Positions 22,177 to 33,800 of a stretch of DNA of 64,000 nt are shown one piece after another (the stretch's first letter is position 1; each line of letters begins with the position of its first letter). Origin of the DNA: Takifugu bimaculatus (Eukaryota > Chordata > Actinopteri > Tetraodontiformes > Tetraodontidae); contig CP034992.1 of the NCBI GenBank assembly GCA_004026145.2, forward strand, positions 934,531 through 998,530, in the 5' to 3' direction. The translations under genes were made by a program, and so were the position numbers. The notes below the pieces were generated by a model. That model saw only the letters and a program-made list of their open reading frames with translations. It was not told the origin of the DNA and made no database searches.

Positions 22177-24517
22177 TCAGGTGTCGTGGTGGCAGACGCC
22201 GCTCAGACGGTGGTACACCGCCCTGCGGTGCTGAGGCTGCAGGCAGTAGGCGATGCTCTGCTCCACCTCCTGGCAACGCCGCAGGAACCTGCAGCGATCG
22301 CGAGCTAACTCCTCCCACGGGCCGCGCCGGTCCTCCTCCTCCTCAGCACCGATGACGACCTCGTCTACGTGCTCACAGAAACGTACCTGAGGGGAGACCA
22401 CAGGTAACATCACACTCGGAATGTGGACAGCAGAGCAGCTGCTCTCCTGAAACTCCTGATAAATATCAATAAGAATTATCGATACTTCATGGATAAATGG
22501 CATTAAAAAATAGTTTTCCACATGACCCTGAAGGTCTTGAGATTCTCCAGCAGCTCCTTCACCAGTAACCTGTTGTTCATGGTCTTCCTGAGGTTGGGGG
22601 GTCTCTGGATGTTCCACGATGGTGGAAGGTCAAACACCATAAATCCAGTTGTAATTACACAAGTCTGGTTGCTGTGTGTTGCTTTAAGCTTTATTCTTTT
22701 AAATATTACATCAAACACTTCCTTCAGGTTTGGAGCTGCGAGCTCCTGCAGGAGGAACTTTCCTCCAAGTGGGACGTGGCCCATTTGGGCTTTTCTTCAG
22801 AAATCATACAGAAGAAAAGCGAGACAAATGCAGAGTCTCTGCGGTTTTGTCAGATGGTGTCTAGCTCTAAAAGATGCTCACTGACCTTCTTGATGGTCCT
22901 TCTGGACTGTCTGAGGGCTCTGGAGCCACTCTCCGGGCTCTCTGCTGGCTCATCCTTTGGTGATGTTGATGTATGTGCATGGGAGGCCTCCGTGGTTCTG
23001 GACCCAGTCCCTGCTTGACCAGGCTCTCGAGTCCTCAAAGTGGCCTGGAAGTTAAGTGGGCTGTAGGGGTCCAAGCAGGTGCTGAAAGACGTCCACAGCC
23101 GATGGTTCTCAGCTTCATCGGCATCGCTGGCAGAAGAAGAGTCATCCCAACTATCAGAGGAGGGCTGGGGGTCTGGAAGGGAGGTCAGGCAGGGCAGGGT
23201 GTCGGGGCTGGACTGGGGGGGTGAGGGGACGGTCACGGTCTGGGGCAGAGTCCTGGTCTGCAGTTGGGCCATGAAGTTCAGGGGGTTGTATGGGTCCATG
23301 TTGTGGCACAGAGAGCCCCAGAGATGCTCAGGGTCCAGTTCTACTTCACTCTCATCATCTCCGCTGGACTCGGAGAGACTGGACGAACCCTCACTGTCAA
23401 AGCCATCATCCTCCTCCTCCTCCTCATCATCACTGAACTCAACATCTGATTGGCTGCTGCCACCATCATCATCATCATCATCACTGCAGGGGCAGCCCAT
23501 GATGAAGGCAATGGCTTTATTTTGGCACTTGGGGAGGGTGAATGAATCACATTCAGCTTGAGCAGCTGTATCTTCTGCTACTGATGGATCGGCCTCCTCT
23601 GAAGTGTCCTCCTGGTCCTGGATGGACTGGACTGTTGGACTTTCAGCTTCTGGTGGTGCCACCAACAGCTCTGGCAGCATGTGAAGGCAACTTATTTGGA
23701 AATGTTCCTCCTCCAGACTGGAGTAACCATTGTCCTGGTCCAGGGTCACAGGCCCTAACCCTGAACCACTCTGGTTTAGCAGAGCCCCCTCCACGTTCTG
23801 GACTGTGTGAAGAGCTCCACTATTGAATTTCACCCCTTTGTAACTGGTCGGCCCAGCACTTTCTCCTAGAATCCACCTGCTCTGGATGAATACAGCCGGT
23901 GCTTTAGGCTTGGAGAGCGGGGCGGTGAGGTCTCCATCCTGAATATGGGACACATCTGAAAGCAGACATTTGGCTGAAGCTCCGCTGCCTCCCCAGGAGC
24001 GGGTCCACCACCGAGCTCCACCTGCACGGGTCTCAGGGACCCAGGTCCTCAACGCAGCCAAGTTCATTTCTTGAGAAGTCGACCACACGCGACTGAAGAA
24101 GGTCCTGCTTGAAGATCGCGTACTCCTCCGGTCCTGGCAGACTTCGGGCCCCAGTTCTCCGGTGCCCTGAAACGGTGAAGTGTTGGCGGCGGTGGTTCCG
24201 TTGAACAGACACTGCAACTGGCTCAAGTTTGAAGCCGTTTGTGTCACCGGAATCATGTCGTCCAGCTGCAGGAAAAAGGCATTTTCTTCAGACCAACAGC
24301 TGGTTGTCATCGAGCCGGCCCAGTCGTCACACAGGGCCAGGGTTCGAGGCCGACCCGTAACGCATCGATGCAGGAACGACAGCGGCGGCCTGGACAACAC
24401 GCCGATCCACGGGCTTTCCTGGCTGCGCAGGCCGGAAGACGGAAGTCCCTGAGCGGCTTCGGAGGTCAGGGGCTGCCGGCCGGATACATTTTCGTCCCCA
24501 AGAAAACTTCGAAACAT
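22177..24517 (-). CDS. ppp1r15b: ppp1r15b (CReP), PP1 regulatory subunit for eIF2alpha
   Basis: Two coding exons, 22886-24517 (1632 bases) and 22177-22386 (210 bases), give 613 residues (human PPP1R15B 713). The exon junction splits the PP1-docking motif: exon 1 ends in IKK and exon 2 begins VRFCEHVDEVV, giving a K-V-R-F RVxF motif at about 544-547. It is followed by GPWEELARDRCRF, the conserved C-terminal segment that contacts actin and eIF2alpha. Earlier features are an Asp/Glu/Ser-rich tract (CSDDDDDDGG and SDDEEEEEDD) and two copies of an LW.S...DPY.PLNF.A.L.T motif (about 398-421 and 471-496). The protein directs PP1 to dephosphorylate eIF2alpha, reversing the integrated stress response. 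The donor is GTCAGT and the acceptor ctcccctcag. Ppp1r15a is the alternative, but the neighbouring pik3c2b favours the b paralogue. Confidence 0.93.
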
Positions 24518-24706
24518 TCTTCAACCGAACCTTAAAAACAAGAGTCACTCGCAGATATATAACGATATCTGGCTCCAGTCAGACTAACACCAAGTTTAAG
24601 ATTTCGAATATTGGCAGTAAAGAAAAATAAGGTTCAGTTTCTATTTGTGTCCTGCTGCTCACAGAAGATCCAGGAACCATCGACCGAGCCGCTGCTCTGC
24701 GCGGCC
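24518..24706. promoter_or_regulatory. ppp1r15b upstream region
   Basis: This 190-base interval lies between the ppp1r15b ATG and a short plus-strand frame. It should hold the ppp1r15b 5' UTR or promoter. No specific element was recognised beyond AT-rich sequence near 24555-24570. Confidence 0.35.
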
Positions 24707-24853
24707 ATGGAGCTCTGCTCGCTGCGGGCACTGGGGGACTTCTTCCCGGCGGAGAGCCTGAGAAAGACCGAGACGAAGCTACACAATGAATCCAAATGGT
24801 GTCGCGAGTGGAAAGAGGTTTGGGAAGAAGAAGGAAGAGCCATTTTCTGTTAG
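24707..24853 (+). other. short unassigned frame (48 residues) divergent from ppp1r15b
   Basis: ATG in a good context (gccATGG) begins MELCSLRALGDFFPAESL. The 48-residue frame ends at TAG 24851-24853. It looks more codon-like than its surroundings and could be the first exon of a gene sharing the ppp1r15b promoter, but no family is recognised and no convincing splice donor follows (gaggtttggg is weak). A longer in-frame start exists at 24611. Confidence 0.2.
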
Positions 24854-25037
24854 ATCCAATGGAGGAAGCGGCGGCTGTTGGGCTGAGAAGGCGAATCGAA
24901 GCTCGTCAGCAGTTACGAGGATTTTCACAAAGGCTCTCGGATCACTTCTCTTTGGTTACGTTCTGCCCTCCATCCCGAATATCGACTTTAATCGAAGGAC
25001 TCGGATTCTTGGTAGTTCAGAAAAGATTTCATCAGAC

Positions 25038-25196
25038 GCGTCAGGGACCGTCGCTGTGTTACGCTTTGATGTGTAGGCGCAGCTGTCAGGGACCGTCGCT
25101 GTTTACGCTTTGATGTGTAGGCGCAGCTGTCAGGGACCGTCGCTGTGTTACGCTTTGATGTGTAGGCGCAGCTGTCAGGGACCGTCGCTGTGTTAC
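25038..25196 (+). repeat. 45-bp minisatellite, about 3.5 copies
   Basis: Unit beginning gtcagggaccgtcgctgtgt, with copies of 45, 43 and 45 bases and a final partial copy. CpG-rich, between ppp1r15b and pik3c2b. Confidence 0.92.
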
Positions 25197-26393
25197 TGGA
25201 CTGCACGTGGACGCGAACGGTTACATAACCAAAACGCACAGAACCGGTGAGAAATAGGACTTAGAATGAAGGAAATGGACAATATCTAGATATCTTCGTC
25301 TGGCTCATCACTGCTCTTGCTTCTTCTTATATTTAAACATTACCAGCATGTGATTGAGATCTTTTCCTCAGACAAAATGTTTTTTAATTCAATTGCAGCA
25401 ACTCATCAGTCCTCTTGTGAAGCCCAATATTTTAGTCAACAACACGAGCTGAAGTAAAGGAGGAGCTGTAATGTCAATGTGGTGACAGCTCCTCACAATC
25501 AGTGAGACCAAATTCATTTTGCTATTTACAACATAAAATCAAAAGGTTAATTTCCACAATTTAAAATGCATGTTAGTTTAATAACGACATTCAATCACTT
25601 AGTAATTACCAATACAATTCTTACATTTAACTAATAAAGAGCAGCATTCCAACCCCTGATTGCAGATGGCCTAAACATCAGACCAACCTTTATATAAACC
25701 TTAGTGGTGTTCCCCCGCCTGACCTGCTGTACGTGACCTTTCATCACATCACATGATGACATCAATAAGATGCATTCAACAAATCTCTCCAAAAAATGTG
25801 AAATGGATGAATGAAGCTTTATGAAAACTCTTAAACATCAGCTCCAGTCAGAAGAACTGAGAGAAATGACAAAAGACATGAAGAAATTCTCACTATTTCA
25901 AGTTTATTCTGTAGTGCAAATGATAGAAAAGGTGTTACGGGTGAAATTTAGATTAATAGAAGCCTAGAATGGAACCGAGGGTACATTCACCAAAAACACA
26001 CTCCAGTGTTTACCCAGCATGCATTTCAAGTGCTGGTCAGCCCCTAAAGGAAGAGCGAGCAAGCGTTAAAGTGAGGCCGCAGAGGGGACATGTGGACATG
26101 TGTTTGGCCCTCAGGCCTCACCGCACACTTCCAGGGTAATGGACCTTCCTGGGATGTTCATTAGGAAGATCAAAGGAAATCTTTATTAGATGCAATAAGT
26201 GGGAAGCAGCTGCTACAAAGTCATTTCTTAACATTTTTCAGTGTCGTGTTTATTTTGAGATAAAAACGTGTCCAGAAAAACACTTAAATCTTTGCCTTGC
26301 ACACAAAGGCACAGCATTTTGTTTTCACAAAATGATCAAAACTCAATTGATAACAACTTCAAACCACCGTAAAAGCACTTCATTGTCTTTGAC
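25197..26393. other. intergenic and pik3c2b 3' UTR sequence
   Basis: AT-rich, no coding exon recognised. Minus-strand AATAAA signals at 26249-26254 and 26182-26187 (tttatt on plus) are suitable for ending the pik3c2b transcript, giving a 3' UTR of about 150-220 bases. Confidence 0.45.
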
Positions 26394-28004
26394 TCAGGTG
26401 CTGGAAGCTGAGCCAGCACCACTCAGCTGGTGCCAGTCCACCCAGTGCTGGCCTGGGACCAGCCTCTTCAACGGGATGAAGGCTTCTCCCAGTAGCGGCG
26501 TGTTCTCCCAGAATGCACCATCACCAAGAACCCGCAGGTGGATCACCCTCTGGTCCAGGTCGCCTTCAGGGATGCGTTCATACACCAGCTGACCGCCAAT
26601 GGCATGAGGGAGAAAAGAAAAGGGCATCAGGACAACTAATAACTACCACTGGCTGTTGCCTCAACCTTTAGATGACTGAGTCACTAATCATGGGTTACTA
26701 ACATGGGTCACTAACCCTAACCCTAACTAACATGGGTCACTAACCCTAATCATGGGTTACTAACATGGGTCAATAATCCTAACCCTAACTAACATGGGTC
26801 ACTAACCCTAACCATGGGTTACTAACATGGGTCACTAACCCTAACCCTAACCAACATGGGTCACTAACCCTAATCCTGGGTTACAAACATGGGTCACTAA
26901 CCCTAACCCTAATCATGGGTCACTAACATGGGTCACTAACCCTAACTAACATGGGTCACTAACCCTAATCATGGGTTACTAACATGGGTCACTAACCCTA
27001 ACTAACATGGGTCACTAACCCTAACCCTAACTAACATGGGTCACTAACCCTAATCATGGGTTACTAACATGGGTCACTAACCCTAACTAACATGGGTCAC
27101 TAACCCTAATCATGGGTTACTAACATGGGTCACTAACCCTAACTAACATGGGTCACTAACCCTAACCCTAACTAACATGGGTCACTAACCCTAACCCTAA
27201 CCATGGATGGAGCTTTTTTCTGTGGATGTCAGTATGAAACAGAATCTGCTGCATGATCTGGAGATTATCTAAGTTTCAAACCTGAATTACTGAACTATCT
27301 CCTTCAAACAGGTGAGCAAACAGGTGACCCACATCGCCTGACGTCCCAACCTGAGGATGTCTCCTCCATGTTTTACACAGCCCGCTTTAATGTGCGGAGG
27401 TAGCTGCTGAGTTCAGGGCTAGGCTAGTACTGAAGCCTCTGATTGGCTGGAATGTGTGGTCACTTCCTGCTTGTGATCAACCGACATCATCAGAGAGGAA
27501 GAGGCACTGCTACCATCTCATTGTAGGTGGGGTTACAGGTTCTGCGAGCCGCCTTGGTCTTCTTCTTGCTGGTCTTCTGGGGGTCCGGGAGGAGGTAAAG
27601 CTTGACGTAGGGGTCTGGATCGGTGCCGTCCTGCATGGGCGGCTGCACGGATCCACAAAGACCAGTTTGTCATCTCCACAGTCACAAGGAACGCAGCAAT
27701 GAACTCATTTACATCACACACACTCACACTCACACACACACTCAAACACACAGACACACACACACAAACACACTCACTCACACACTCAAACACACACACA
27801 CACACTCAAACACACAGACACACACACACAAACACACTCACTCACACACTCAAACACACACTCAAACACACACAGACTCACGCACACACTCACACGCACA
27901 CACACACACTCACACTCAAACACACTCACACACACACACTCAAGCACACACACACTCTCACACACTCACACACACACTCTCAAACACACACACACACACA
28001 CACT

Positions 28005-28045
<41 letters not shown>

Positions 28046-29366
28046 ACCAGGCCACGTATGTGCATGACCATGATGAAGAGTTTGTCGTTCTTGTAGGAAA
28101 TGGACAGTTTGACCTCGCCGAGCTCGTTGCCTGAAGCTGGAGACCAGACGGCCTCTGAGGAGCAGAGAACACAGCGTTTACTCAAAAACAATCCACTGGT
28201 GGGCAGTTCACCTGTACAGGTGTGTTCACCTGTACGGGGGTGTTCACCTGTACGGGTGAGTTCACCTGTACGGGGGTGTTCAACTGTACGGGGGTGTTCA
28301 CCTGTACGGGTGTGTTTCCGTGTACGGGTGTGTTCACCTGTACGGGGGTGTTCACCTGTATGGGGGTGTTACTGTGTTCACCTGTACAGGTGTGTTTCCA
28401 TGTACAGGTGTGTTCACCTGTAAGGGGGTGTTCACCTGTATGGGGGTGTTACTGTGTACAGGTGTGTTCAGCTGTACGGGTGTGTTCACCTGTACGGGGG
28501 TGTTCACCTGTACGGGGGTGTTACTGTGTACAGGTGTGTTCACCTGTACAGGTGTGTTTCCATGTACGGGTGTGTTCACCTGTACGGGGGTGTTTCCATG
28601 TACGGGTGAGTTCACCTGTACGGGGGTGTTCACCTGTACGGGGGTGTTCACCTGTACAGGTGTGTTTCCATGTACGGGTGAGTTCACCTGTACGGGGGTG
28701 TGACTGTGTACAGGTGTGTTCAGCTGTACGGGTGTGTTCACCTGTACGGGGGTGTTCACCTGTACGGGGGTGTTACTGTGTACAGGTGTGTTCACCTGTA
28801 CAGGTGTGTTTCCATGTACGGGTGTGTTCACCTGTACGGGGGTGTTTCCATGTACGGGTGAGTTCACCTGTACGGGGGTGTTCACCTGTACGGGGGTGTT
28901 CACCTGTACAGGTGTGTTTCCATGTACGGGTGAGTTCACCTGTACGGGGGTGTGACTGTGTACAGGTGTGTTCAGCTGTACGGGTGTGTTCACCTGTACG
29001 GGGGTGTTCACCTGTACGGGGGTGTTACTGTGTACAGGTGTGTTCACCTGTACAGGTGTGTTCACCTGTACGGGGGTGTTCACCTGTACGGGGGTGTTTC
29101 CATGTACGGGTGAGTTCACCTGTACGGGTGTGTTCACCTGTACAGGTGTGTTTCCATGTACGGGTGAGTTCACCTGTACAGGTGTGTTTCCATGTACGGG
29201 TGTGTTCACCTGTACAGGTGTGTTTCCATGTACGGGTGAGTTCACCTGTACGGGGGTGTGACTGTGTACAGGTGTGCTATCAGGGGTGTTCACCTGTAGG
29301 TTTACTGCTGGGCGTTGCCTTCTCATCTCTGGGTAGTGGGTGGAAGAAGGTGCACACGAGGTCACT
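26394..29366 (-). CDS. pik3c2b: pik3c2b 3' exons (PI3K class II beta), cut by the assembly gap
   Basis: Four terminal exons in transcript order: 29294-29366, 28048-28154, 27514-27642, 26394-26588, all phase-consistent. They encode the end of the PX domain (DLVCTFFHPLPRDEK) and the C-terminal C2 domain: GEVKLSISYKNDKLFIMVMH, DPDPYVKLYLLPDPQKTSKK, ARRTCNPTYNEM, and a GDGAFWENTPLLGEAFIPL-type strand. The protein ends SGAGSASST. PIK3C2B makes PI3P and PI(3,4)P2 at plasma-membrane, endosomal and lysosomal sites, and this C2 domain helps membrane binding. YLLPDPQKT is typical of the beta isoform. About 1,400 residues (Ras-binding, first C2, helical, kinase, most of PX) should lie further right on the minus strand, but a 100-N gap follows and no such exons appear after it. 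Adjacency to ppp1r15b, head behind tail on the same strand, matches human 1q32.1. Confidence 0.92.
26680..27203 (+). repeat. CATGGGTCACTAACCCTAA minisatellite
   Basis: Compound units of about 56 bases made of catgggtcactaaccctaa, catgggttac and taac modules, again containing the telomere hexamer. It lies in the last intron of pik3c2b. Confidence 0.93.
27718..28043 (+). repeat. compound (CA)n/(CACACTCA)n microsatellite
   Basis: 325 bases of CA repeats with CT interruptions, reaching to within 5 bases of the pik3c2b splice donor at 28042-28047. Confidence 0.95.
28205..29280 (+). repeat. 18-bp minisatellite with a 252-bp higher-order repeat
   Basis: About 60 copies of an 18-base unit, GTGTTCACCTGTACGGGG, with variants (TTTCCATGTACGGG, ACTGTGTACAGG, TTCAGCTGTACGGG). 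A marker block (actgtgtacaggtgtgttca) recurs at 28449, 28701 and 28953, exactly 252 bases (14 units) apart, so the array has higher-order structure. It is intronic in pik3c2b. All frames on both strands are open, which is an artefact of an 18-base, stop-free unit. Confidence 0.95.
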
Positions 29367-29499
29367 CTGGAACACAGGTGAAACCAAGTTTAACATAAAT
29401 TCTAGTTTTTTCTTCTTCATTTGTTTAAAGCTGTGATGTCATCAGAGCTGTGATGTCATCAGAGATGTGATGTCATCGGAGCTTGATTTTGAGTTAGCC

Positions 29500-29674
29500 T
29501 GCCTGTCTGTCAGCCCGTCTGTCCTCCTGTCTGTCGACCTGTCTGTCCGTCCTCCTGTCTGTCCGTCCTCCTGTCTGTCTGTCCGTCCTCCTGTCTGTCT
29601 GTCCACCTGTCTGTCCGTCCTCCTGTCTGTCTGTCCACCTGTCTGTCCGCCCGCCCGCCCGCCTGTCCGTCCTC

Positions 29675-29706
<32 letters not shown>

Positions 29707-30599
29707 TCTCCTGTCTGTCTGTCCATCTGTCCTCCTGTCTGTCAGCCCGTCTCTCCTCCTGTCTGTCTGTCCTCCTGTCTGTCCATCTGTCCTCCTGTCT
29801 GTCTGTCCTCCTGTCTGTCAGCCCGTCTGTCCTCCTGTCTGTCCATCTGTCCTCCTGTCTGTCTGTCCATCTGTTCTCCTGTCCATCTGTCCTCCTGTCT
29901 GTCAGCCCGTCTGTCCTCCTGTCTGTCCATCTGTCCTCCTGTCTGTCTGTCCATCTGTCCTCCTGTCTGTCAGCCCGTCTGTCCTCCTGTCTGTCTGTCC
30001 TCCTGTCTGTCTGTCCATCTGTCCTCCTGTCTGTCAGCCCGTCTGTCCTCCTGTCTGTCTGTCCTCCTGTCTGTCAGCCCGTCTGTCCTCCTGTCTGTCC
30101 ATCTGTCCTCCTGTCTGTCTGTCCTCCTGTCTGTCAGCCCGTCTGTCCTCCTGTCTGTCTGTCCATCTGTCCTCCAGTCTGTCTGTCCATCTGTCCTCCA
30201 GTCTGTCTGTCCATCTGTCCTCCAGTCTGTCTGTCCATCTGTTCTCCTGTCTGTCTGTCCATCTGTCCTCCTGTCTGTCTGTCCATCTGTCCTCCAGTCT
30301 GTCTGTCCATCTGTCCTCCTGTCTGTCTGTCCGGCTGTCCTCCTGTCTGTCTGTCCATCTGTCCTCCAGTCTGTCTGTCCATCTGTCCTCCTGTCTGTCT
30401 GTCCATCTGTCCTCCTGTCTGTCTGTCCATCTGTTCTCCTGTCTGTCTGTCCATCTGTTCTCCTGTCTGTCTGTCCATCTGTCCTCCAGTCTGTCTGTCC
30501 ATCTGTCCTCCAGTCTGTCTGTCCATCTGTTCTCCTGTCTGTCCATCTGTCCTCCTGTCTGTCTGTCCATCTGTCCTCCTGTCTGTCTGTCCTCTGTCC
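29500..30599 (+). repeat. CTGTCTGTC/CTCCTGTCTGTC minisatellite running into the gap
   Basis: Pyrimidine-rich modules ctgtctgtc, catctgtcctc and agcccgtctgtcc tile more than 1 kb and stop at the N gap. It is intronic in pik3c2b and probably caused the assembly break. Confidence 0.95.
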
Positions 30600-30699
30600 N
30601 NNNNNNNNNNNNNNNNNNNNNNNNNNNNNNNNNNNNNNNNNNNNNNNNNNNNNNNNNNNNNNNNNNNNNNNNNNNNNNNNNNNNNNNNNNNNNNNNNNN
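30600..30699. other. assembly gap, exactly 100 N
   Basis: One hundred consecutive N, a conventional placeholder for a gap of unknown size. Tandem repeat lies on the left and a CT-rich low-complexity tract on the right. Confidence 0.99.
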
Positions 30700-30880
30700 C
30701 TCGACCCCACGCTCCTCTCTACCCTCTTTCTCTCGCCTCTCTCTCTCCCTCTACCTCCCATTCTCTCTCTCTCTCCCCTCTCTCCCTCTACCCGCAGTCT
30801 TTCTCTCCCTCTTTCTCTCACCTCTCTCTCTCTCCTCTCTCTCCCTCTACACCCCCCCTTCCTCTCTCTCTGCCACATGC
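30700..30880 (+). repeat. CT-rich low-complexity tract
   Basis: ctctctctccctctac-type sequence immediately after the gap. Its unit differs from the CTGTC array before the gap. Confidence 0.85.
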
Positions 30881-30899
30881 TCAATTCTTACCACAGCTA

Positions 30900-33800
30900 A
30901 ATGCGTTTAAATGATGCAACCGTAACGTCTCACACTTCTTTAGCTCGGTGACCTGTGTTGACTTTGATACCATTTGTGGGCCGGGCCGTGCCGGGCTGGG
31001 CCGGGCCAGGCAGGAAGGCATGCTGTGAGAGCTCCCTGCTGGCCGTATCCAGACCCAAGCTCTTGCACAATGCAGCTCGCCTGGCCCAAACCCCCCCCCC
31101 CCCTCCCCAATAACACACTTCCCATCCTTGATCAAACCTGGGGATTGTAGTGTGAGGGTGGAGATGAGAAAGATGGGAGGAGGTCTGTGTGTGCCTGTGT
31201 GTGTGTTGGGGGGGTTACATCCTGCATGAAACCGCATCCTGAAGAAGCACTGCTGCATTTTGCTGTAAATAAATACTCTCTCTTCCACGCAACTTCCGTC
31301 AACTGTCACCGCCTTGGCTCCCAATCACCTTCAAGTCCAAACAGGAAAGTGCAGGGAGGCGAGGGAGATGGCAGATATGAGCTTTAATTTGCTTCTCGAT
31401 GCACTTTAGCCCGGGTGCAAGACGCTTCCTATTCTCCTGCTCTGACCAGCTGCCCCGGCTTGGTTGCAGACCCTGAGTCCTTCCTGTCACCTTTGATTAG
31501 CACATTATCCAGCCAGGCGGCTCCCTGTGCAGCCGGGAAACCACCGTTTGAAGGTGCTCCCTCCCCGTTTATGAAGCACTATTCAAAGCCACGTGCAGCA
31601 TCCTCAAAGGAGCGCTGCTGCCTTGTTACCTGCTAATCCCCTGTGCATTATCACAGGAGATACAGCTGAACAACAAAGCATGACAGACGGAGCGACCGAG
31701 ACCTGACAAGTTCTGCATCTGGAAATTGCTTTGGGTCGCACCGTAAAGCTGCCTGCAGACAGACAGTCGTCACAACACAAGGCTTTTTATTTGATTAAGC
31801 ATTAAAAGCTTGTCGTTGTGCTGACAAAACCGGCGTATTAGATGACAAAACTCCCCCATCTACATACAAAGAGAAGCACTCACTCAATGAAGACATGCTT
31901 TCTGGTTTCGGCTCTCGTTTACATCCGTTTTATTTCCCAACTCTTCTACAAAAACCAAAACTCCAGCATTTCTTGCAATGTTTTTACACTTGGGTGAGTT
32001 GAGCTGACAATTGCACTCAGCTGCTGCCAACGTGCAGCCTTTCCGCATCTGGTGATGTCACTGCAGTGACCAGCTTTATGTAAAACATGTACTTTTCTGC
32101 AATAGCACAACCTGGATGGGGACAATATTTGATCCCAATGCCAAATCAATCCAATATTTGACTGCCATTAGGCTCAACCAGCGGACGTCAGGGCTGCAAA
32201 CTGCTGCATCCACATGGAAAATTGCTTAAGTCTGTTTTATTCTAAGCAGTGATGACATACTAAGTGCAAAGGATGCAACGCCACACTGCCGCTGTTCAAA
32301 TCCGCGTAAACATCTGAGGACGGAGGAAGAACAAAGTAAATCTGAGCCAAATTAGTCACACAGTTGATTATTCCGTGTACAACAAAGCCCGAGATATGTC
32401 TGCATTAAAGAAGGATAACAGCTACTAGCAATAATCCAAACAAACTGACACTTCAGTTGCAAACATTTAGAGTTTTTATAGAAAAAGAAGCACAAATACA
32501 GGATAAGGATTTAACACAAAGAGTCATATGTGTGTTAAACTGTGCCATCTTCGTCAGGCGCTAACAAATCCCTCCTTTTTGCACTGAGGAGCGGGCTCAC
32601 TGTCCAGACGCGTTACTTTAGAGAATAGCGTCTCATCGAGCGTGTCACAACCTGCCTCAGGGGAAGCGCGAGTGTCTGCGAGTTTGGGTGTGTTTAGGTT
32701 TAATCCTCACAACCCCCGATTGTTGTTCACTTCCTGTAGCGGCAAAATAAGCACCTAAAGGCCAAAATGTGCTGTCCCCCAGCCTCCACCCACATCACAG
32801 CACTCTGGAGCACAAGTGGCTAACCACAGATAATTATACAATTAAAACAATTTTCCACATCTATCTGTCAGACTGATCTCATTCATTCGAATGACACTAA
32901 TGGAGGCGGCCTCTGTCCGTTCCTCCTTCCTCAAGCGAAACCTTTTCCTCTCTGTCACACAATGCATGGAGCCATCTGCAGCAGAGGAAAACACACGAGC
33001 CAAGAGGAATCGTGTTGTATTTGTTCAGCAGGATGTTCGTGAATAAAGTCGAGACCCAGCAGTTTTCACAACGACCCGTAGAGCAGTACGGAAACAGGGG
33101 GGCCCGTTTAATCGCCGGCTCAAATTAACCCTTGAGTGATGGAGGAACGACGCAACAATGAGAGCCTTTTTTCTTTCCCTGGGACAACACTCCTTTAAAG
33201 CACATTAATAATTCATCATGACAAAACACACGACGAGATGGGTGGGAGGAAGAATGGATGTGACAGGAAAGCCACGCTAAAGCTGTTCAGGTGATCGGCT
33301 CCTTTACATTCTATATTTTTATGGCTGCATTCTATCATTTAGAGCGAAAGGGAGCCTCAGTGGGTCATGCAAGACCTCTGCTGGGTGTGACAACACAGGA
33401 AGGATTTAGCCAAAAGTTAACTTGGATATCCTGCATGTCCGTCCACCCAGGGTGGACAAGAAGCACAGACTGGAACCACTCCTCCTTAAGTTCAAGGGAA
33501 ATGCGTGCACAGACTGGCTGTGTCCTTTCCAAAGCAGCTCATCCAAGCACAATGGCAGCAGTTTTATGTTGATTAGCTGTCCTGATGGGGATACACACAT
33601 CCATTAGATATGAGTCAGCCTTTAGAGGGGGGGTCTGGCATTAACTCACAAGCAAGTGCCCCATCAGCAGAGAGGGAAAACCTCCCTTTTAAGGCAATGG
33701 ATCACAGACTCAAACTACTGGCCACAAAGCCCACAAATGAGGCGTTAAGTATAGTGGCAGGGCAGCAGAGAAAGAGGGGCAGTGAGATATGACCCTGCGC

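Noticed and set aside
22043..22318. Poly(Ala-Pro) and poly(Gly-Arg) frames
   Set aside because: Not annotated as genes; they are readings of the hexanucleotide array after the ppp1r15b stop. Reported only as a repeat-translation possibility.
28222..29436. Cys/Val-rich 404-codon frame and Thr/Pro/Val-rich 337-codon frame
   Set aside because: 18-bp minisatellite in a pik3c2b intron. The minus frame overlaps a true exon but in a different phase.
29467..30900. Ser/Cys/Leu frame crossing the N gap
   Set aside because: Stop-free CTGTC-type array plus N residues; not coding.
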